Shown: positions 14,637-17,626 of the stretch, piece after piece
Layout: every line of letters starts with the position of its first letter
How positions within the stretch are numbered: position 1 is the first letter of the stretch
Origin: an uncultured Clostridia bacterium
Lineage (GTDB): Bacteria > Bacillota > Clostridia > TANB77 > CAG-508
DNA length: 17,626 bases
Assembly: GCA_944391155.1 (NCBI GenBank)
Contig: CALXSO010000113.1
Span: forward strand, 1-17,626
Direction of reading: 5' to 3'
Program-made: the position numbers and the translations under genes
Notes under the pieces: model-generated
Told to the model about the DNA's origin: nothing
The model's database searches: none
Seen by the model: the letters and a program-made list of their open reading frames with translations, nothing else

Positions 14637-15590
14637 ATGGAAAACAAATTAGAAAAATTAAAAGTGTTTGCTTGTCCTACTGCAGAAAAATTTGCTGGAG
14701 AAATATGTGATTATTTAGGGATAGAATTAGGAAAAATAAATCATATGAAATTTAAAAATGATAATAATTTTGTACAAATCTTAGAAACTGTAAGAGATAA
14801 AGACGTTTTTATTGTGCAAACTAATTTACCACCAGTAAATGAAAGAATAATGGAATTATTAATTACGATAGATGCAGTAAAAAGAGCTTCTGCTAAAAAT
14901 ATAAATGTTGTTCTACCTTATTTTCCATATTCAAGGTCAGATAAAAAAGACCAACCTAGAGTTCCAATAACAGCAAAATTAATGGCAGAAATAATAGAAG
15001 CAGCAGGAGCAACAAGAGTAGTTACTTGTGATTTACACAACCCAGCAATACAAGCATATTTTAATATTAATTGTGATAGGTTAACAGGTGAATATATATT
15101 AGAAGATTATTTTAAGAAAAAGAATTTAGATAATATGGTAATTGTTGCAACAGATGCAGGAAGTTCAAAAAAAGCATATAAATATTCTGAATATTTTAAT
15201 TGCCCAATAGCATTAGTAGATAAAAGAAGAGAAGGAAATGATGATAGAGCAATTGCAAGTACAATTATAGGTGATGTTAAAGATAAAAATGCAATTATAT
15301 TTGATGATGAAATAGATACAGCAGGGTCTATGATGGAAACAGTAAAGGTTTTAAGCAAATTTGGAGCAAAAGCAATATATGCAGGTTGTACTCATCCAGT
15401 ATTATCAGGACAAGCAATAGAAAGAATAAAAAATTCTGAAATAAAAGAATTGGTTGTAACAAATACAATACCATTAACAGAAGAAAAACAAATAGATAAG
15501 ATAACAGTATTATCAATCGCACCGTTATTTGCAGAAACAATAAAAAGGATACATACAGAAGAACCAGTAGGAGATTTATTTAGAGAATAG
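14637..15590 (+). CDS. prs: Ribose-phosphate pyrophosphokinase (PRPP synthase), divergent form
   Basis: 317 residues, the normal length. It makes PRPP from ribose 5-phosphate and ATP in the cytosol. Motifs: flexible loop YSRSDKKDQPR (98-108), CDLHNPAIQAYF (131-142), ribose-phosphate region TDAGSSKKA (172-180), DKRREG (195-200) and PRPP loop IIFDDEIDTAGS (220-231). Several places differ from the usual housekeeping enzyme: SRSDKK for ARQDRK, HNPAIQAYF for the HA-x-QIQGFF form, DAGSSKKA for DVGGVARA, and an N-terminus beginning VFACPTAEKFA rather than GNANPELA. The catalytic acidic residues are kept. It lies 39 nt after the ABC permease, with GAGGAG before its start and no terminator between, so it is transcribed with glycan-export genes. 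This and the UbiA-type phosphoribosyltransferase suggest a dedicated PRPP supply for glycan synthesis, but a housekeeping role is possible. Confidence 0.92.
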   Translation: MENKLEKLKVFACPTAEKFAGEICDYLGIELGKINHMKFKNDNNFVQILETVRDKDVFIVQTNLPPVNERIMELLITIDAVKRASAKNINVVLPYFPYSRSDKKDQPRVPITAKLMAEIIEAAGATRVVTCDLHNPAIQAYFNINCDRLTGEYILEDYFKKKNLDNMVIVATDAGSSKKAYKYSEYFNCPIALVDKRREGNDDRAIASTIIGDVKDKNAIIFDDEIDTAGSMMETVKVLSKFGAKAIYAGCTHPVLSGQAIERIKNSEIKELVVTNTIPLTEEKQIDKITVLSIAPLFAETIKRIHTEEPVGDLFRE

Positions 15591-15603
15591 TAAGGGGCAC
15601 AAA

Positions 15604-17187
15604 ATGATATTAAGTAAAGGTATAAAAAAATTAATATATTTTTTAGCACTTGTTGCAATGTTAGCAATTGTAATATTTAATATTATATATATAAATCAAA
15701 TTGATATTGGGGAAATTTCACATATTGAATATTATGGAATATTAAAATTGGTTACAAGTATAGTAATTGCCATTATGATAATTCTAATTAGCTATGGCTT
15801 AGAAAAAATAAAAACAGGCAAAAAATTTAAAATAGGAATTGTAACAATTTGTTTGTTGATGTATGTCGGGGTACAAGCTTTTTGGATATCTGAATCAATT
15901 TCAAAACCATATGCCGATTCAGAACAATTAATGCTAATTGCAAAAGAAATAATAGACGGAAATGGTTTATCAGAATATAATGCAAATTATATACAATATC
16001 ATACACAACAATTAACACAAGTATCTGTTATGGTATTTTTATTTAAAATATTTAATACAACAAATTACTTGTTGTTTGAATATTTAAATATGATATGTAA
16101 TGTGTTAACAATATTAGGATTATATGCTATTACGAGAATGATTTATAAAGAAGAAAAATGTAATAGAGTATTATTTTGGATACTTACATTAACATTTATA
16201 CCAATTATAATGCTTGTAACATTTGTGTATGGAGATTTCCTAGGTTTACCATTTTGTATTTGGGCAATATATTTTGCAATGAGGTTTGAAAGAACAGCTA
16301 AATTAAGAAATGCAATAATAACGACAATTTTTCTATCCATTGCTTGTTTGCTTAGAATGAATTATTTTATATTCGCAATAGCAATAGGGATATATTGGTT
16401 TATCTATATGTTAGATAAAAAAACGAAAAAAGATGTAATAATAGGAATAGTATCAATAATGATATTAATTTCTATGATTATAATTCCAAGTAATATTATA
16501 AAAAATGCATATGATAAAGAATTTAATTTATCAAAAGAAAAATCTTTTTCAGTTATACCATATTTATATATGGGAATAAGTGAAGGTGATTTAGCATATG
16601 GGTGGTATAATGATGAATCAGGTGATAATGTTTATCATTTGATGAATGATAACAAGGAAGAAGTAGAAGAATTAAGTAATAGAATAGAAGAAGATTTTAA
16701 AGAAAGAGTAAAATATTTATTACAAAACCCTATGTATACAATTAAATTTTATGCAAAAAAAATAATTACTACTTGGACAGAGCCAAGTTATGAATATAGC
16801 TTTTATAACCAAAAAAATATAGGTGATGAAAACATAGACAATCATTTTATAGCAGATCACTTAGTAAATGGTAAAGTTTTTGAGTTGATAAAAATATATC
16901 AAAAAGCTATTATTTATATTGTTTTTATTGGTTCAATAATTACAATAATAATAAATAGAAAAAAAATAAACAAAGAAATTTTGCTGTTAATTTTGGTGTT
17001 TTTAGGGGGATTTGGTTTTCATATATTATGGGAGACAAAGTCTAGATATATAATACCATATGTAATAATATTAATACCTGTATCATTAGGTGGAATTGAA
17101 TTTTTAGTAAGTAAAATCAAAAATAAATGTATTACAAAAGAAGATATAAAATTACTTAAAGAAAAAAATACTAAACAAAAAAATTAA
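15604..17187 (+). CDS. GT-C membrane glycosyltransferase, ArnT/PMT-like
   Basis: 527 residues with about 11-12 hydrophobic segments. The first large external loop holds SISKPYADSEQ (about 98-108), whose acidic residues are where GT-C enzymes of the ArnT/PMT type have their catalytic Asp. A long soluble stretch at about residues 305-435 precedes the final membrane helices, and WETKSRYIIPYVI is near the end. The tail is Lys-rich and cytoplasmic. Such enzymes take a sugar from polyprenyl phosphate and pass it to a lipid, polymer or protein outside the membrane. The gene starts 13 nt after prs (AAGGGG at 15592-15597) and is followed 42 nt later by a GtrB-like gene that would make such a donor, so the two probably form a donor-and-transferase pair. 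Confidence 0.82.
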   Translation: MILSKGIKKLIYFLALVAMLAIVIFNIIYINQIDIGEISHIEYYGILKLVTSIVIAIMIILISYGLEKIKTGKKFKIGIVTICLLMYVGVQAFWISESISKPYADSEQLMLIAKEIIDGNGLSEYNANYIQYHTQQLTQVSVMVFLFKIFNTTNYLLFEYLNMICNVLTILGLYAITRMIYKEEKCNRVLFWILTLTFIPIIMLVTFVYGDFLGLPFCIWAIYFAMRFERTAKLRNAIITTIFLSIACLLRMNYFIFAIAIGIYWFIYMLDKKTKKDVIIGIVSIMILISMIIIPSNIIKNAYDKEFNLSKEKSFSVIPYLYMGISEGDLAYGWYNDESGDNVYHLMNDNKEEVEELSNRIEEDFKERVKYLLQNPMYTIKFYAKKIITTWTEPSYEYSFYNQKNIGDENIDNHFIADHLVNGKVFELIKIYQKAIIYIVFIGSIITIIINRKKINKEILLLILVFLGGFGFHILWETKSRYIIPYVIILIPVSLGGIEFLVSKIKNKCITKEDIKLLKEKNTKQKN

Positions 17188-17229
17188 GTATATAAAAATA
17201 GTAATTGGTTATGGAAAGAAGGAAAGTAT

Positions 17230-17626
17230 ATGAAAAAAATTAGTATTATAATTCCAGCATATAATGAAGAAGAAGCTCTACCATTATTATATGATAGGTT
17301 AAAAAAATTAATGGAAGATATGAAAAACTATGAATTTGAAATATTATTTGTAAATGATGGAAGTAAAGATAAAACAATAGAAATAATAAAAGAGTTTAGA
17401 AGTAAAGATGAAAGAATTTGTTATGTAGATTTTTCAAGAAACTTTGGAAAAGAAATAGCAATGATAGCAGGACTTGATTATGCAACAGGAGATTGTGTGA
17501 TATTTATGGACGCAGACCTTCAAGACCCACCAGAATTAATACCAGAATTAGTAAAATATTGGGAAGAAGGATATGATGATGTATATGCTAAAAGACGTTC
17601 TAGAAAAGGTGAAACTTGGCTTAAGA
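17230..17626 (+). CDS. GtrB/DPM1-like polyprenyl-phosphate glycosyltransferase, GT2 family (3' partial)
   Basis: 132 residues are visible before the right edge cuts the gene. The start at ATG 17230 has AAGGAAAG just upstream and gives MKKISIIIPAYNEEEALP, the usual N-terminus. LFVNDGSKDKT (about 40-50), SRNFGKEIAMIAGLDYATGD (about 69-88) and the metal-binding MDADLQDPPE (about 93-102) mark the subgroup that loads a hexose from a nucleotide sugar onto polyprenyl phosphate on the cytosolic face. Full-length members have two C-terminal membrane helices, which here would lie beyond the edge. Its position next to a GT-C gene fits a system in which this enzyme makes the lipid-linked donor. Confidence 0.92.
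   Translation, partial: MKKISIIIPAYNEEEALPLLYDRLKKLMEDMKNYEFEILFVNDGSKDKTIEIIKEFRSKDERICYVDFSRNFGKEIAMIAGLDYATGDCVIFMDADLQDPPELIPELVKYWEEGYDDVYAKRRSRKGETWLK

Noticed and set aside
1..17626. UGA-as-Trp (Mycoplasma-type) genetic code, suggested by very low GC
   Set aside because: TGA terminates the gene at 3998-4000 with a coupled downstream start, and Trp codons in conserved motifs are TGG.
1..17626. CRISPR array, tRNA, rRNA, riboswitch or complete mobile element
   Set aside because: No regularly spaced repeats, no tRNA-like cloverleaf, no long structured leader and no transposase or integrase gene were seen. The only repeat pair (12865-12917) has two copies.

Overview
The window looks like chromosomal DNA from a very AT-rich, Gram-positive-type bacterium, most likely a low-GC Bacillota such as an uncultured clostridium. 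The reasons are strong use of AGA, ATA and TTA codons, purine-rich AAGGAG ribosome sites, sigma-A-type promoters with extended -10 boxes, and wall-polysaccharide gene families typical of Firmicutes. TGA is used as a stop (3998-4000) and Trp is TGG, so the ordinary bacterial code applies. Genus cannot be told from the sequence alone.

Layout. (1) 1-486: the C-terminal end of an unrecognised protein with a Glu/Lys-rich tail, entering from the left edge. (2) 483-3623, minus strand: a three-gene operon reading GT-C-like membrane protein, then a UbiA-family polyprenyl-phosphate phosphoribosyltransferase (DPPR-synthase type), then a HAD phosphatase broken by one extra base near position 672. This operon and the left-edge gene converge, overlap by 3 bp at their stop codons, and share one hairpin terminator. 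(3) 3624-3784: a divergent control region with one good promoter per strand. (4) 3785-6948: a small coiled-coil protein, a GT4 glycosyltransferase and a DUF6020-type membrane protein, then a terminator. (5) 7054-12888: promoter, two tandem paralogous GT2 enzymes, a GT4, another GT2 and a second DUF6020-type paralogue. It is closed by a duplicated 20-bp sequence and a terminator. (6) 13064-17626: strong promoter, ABC-transporter ATPase and permease of the teichoic-acid/O-antigen export class, a divergent PRPP synthase, a GT-C membrane glycosyltransferase, and the start of a GtrB/DPM1-like polyprenyl-phosphate glycosyltransferase cut by the right edge.

How it may work together. Cytosolic GT2 and GT4 enzymes would assemble a glycan on a lipid carrier and the two-gene ABC transporter would export it. 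Membrane enzymes using polyprenyl-phosphate sugars would then decorate it outside the cell. Two such donor routes are visible: a GtrB-like enzyme beside a GT-C protein on the right, and a PRPP-dependent route spread over the window (PRPP synthase, UbiA-type phosphoribosyltransferase, HAD phosphatase, GT-C-like protein). No DprE1/DprE2-type epimerase is present here, so on local evidence the second route would give polyprenyl-phosphate ribose rather than arabinose. This pentofuranose-decoration route is the most interesting hypothesis. It rests on family assignments and gene context, not on any direct evidence. No RNA genes, CRISPR arrays or complete mobile elements were seen, and no stretch over 300 bases lacks a gene.
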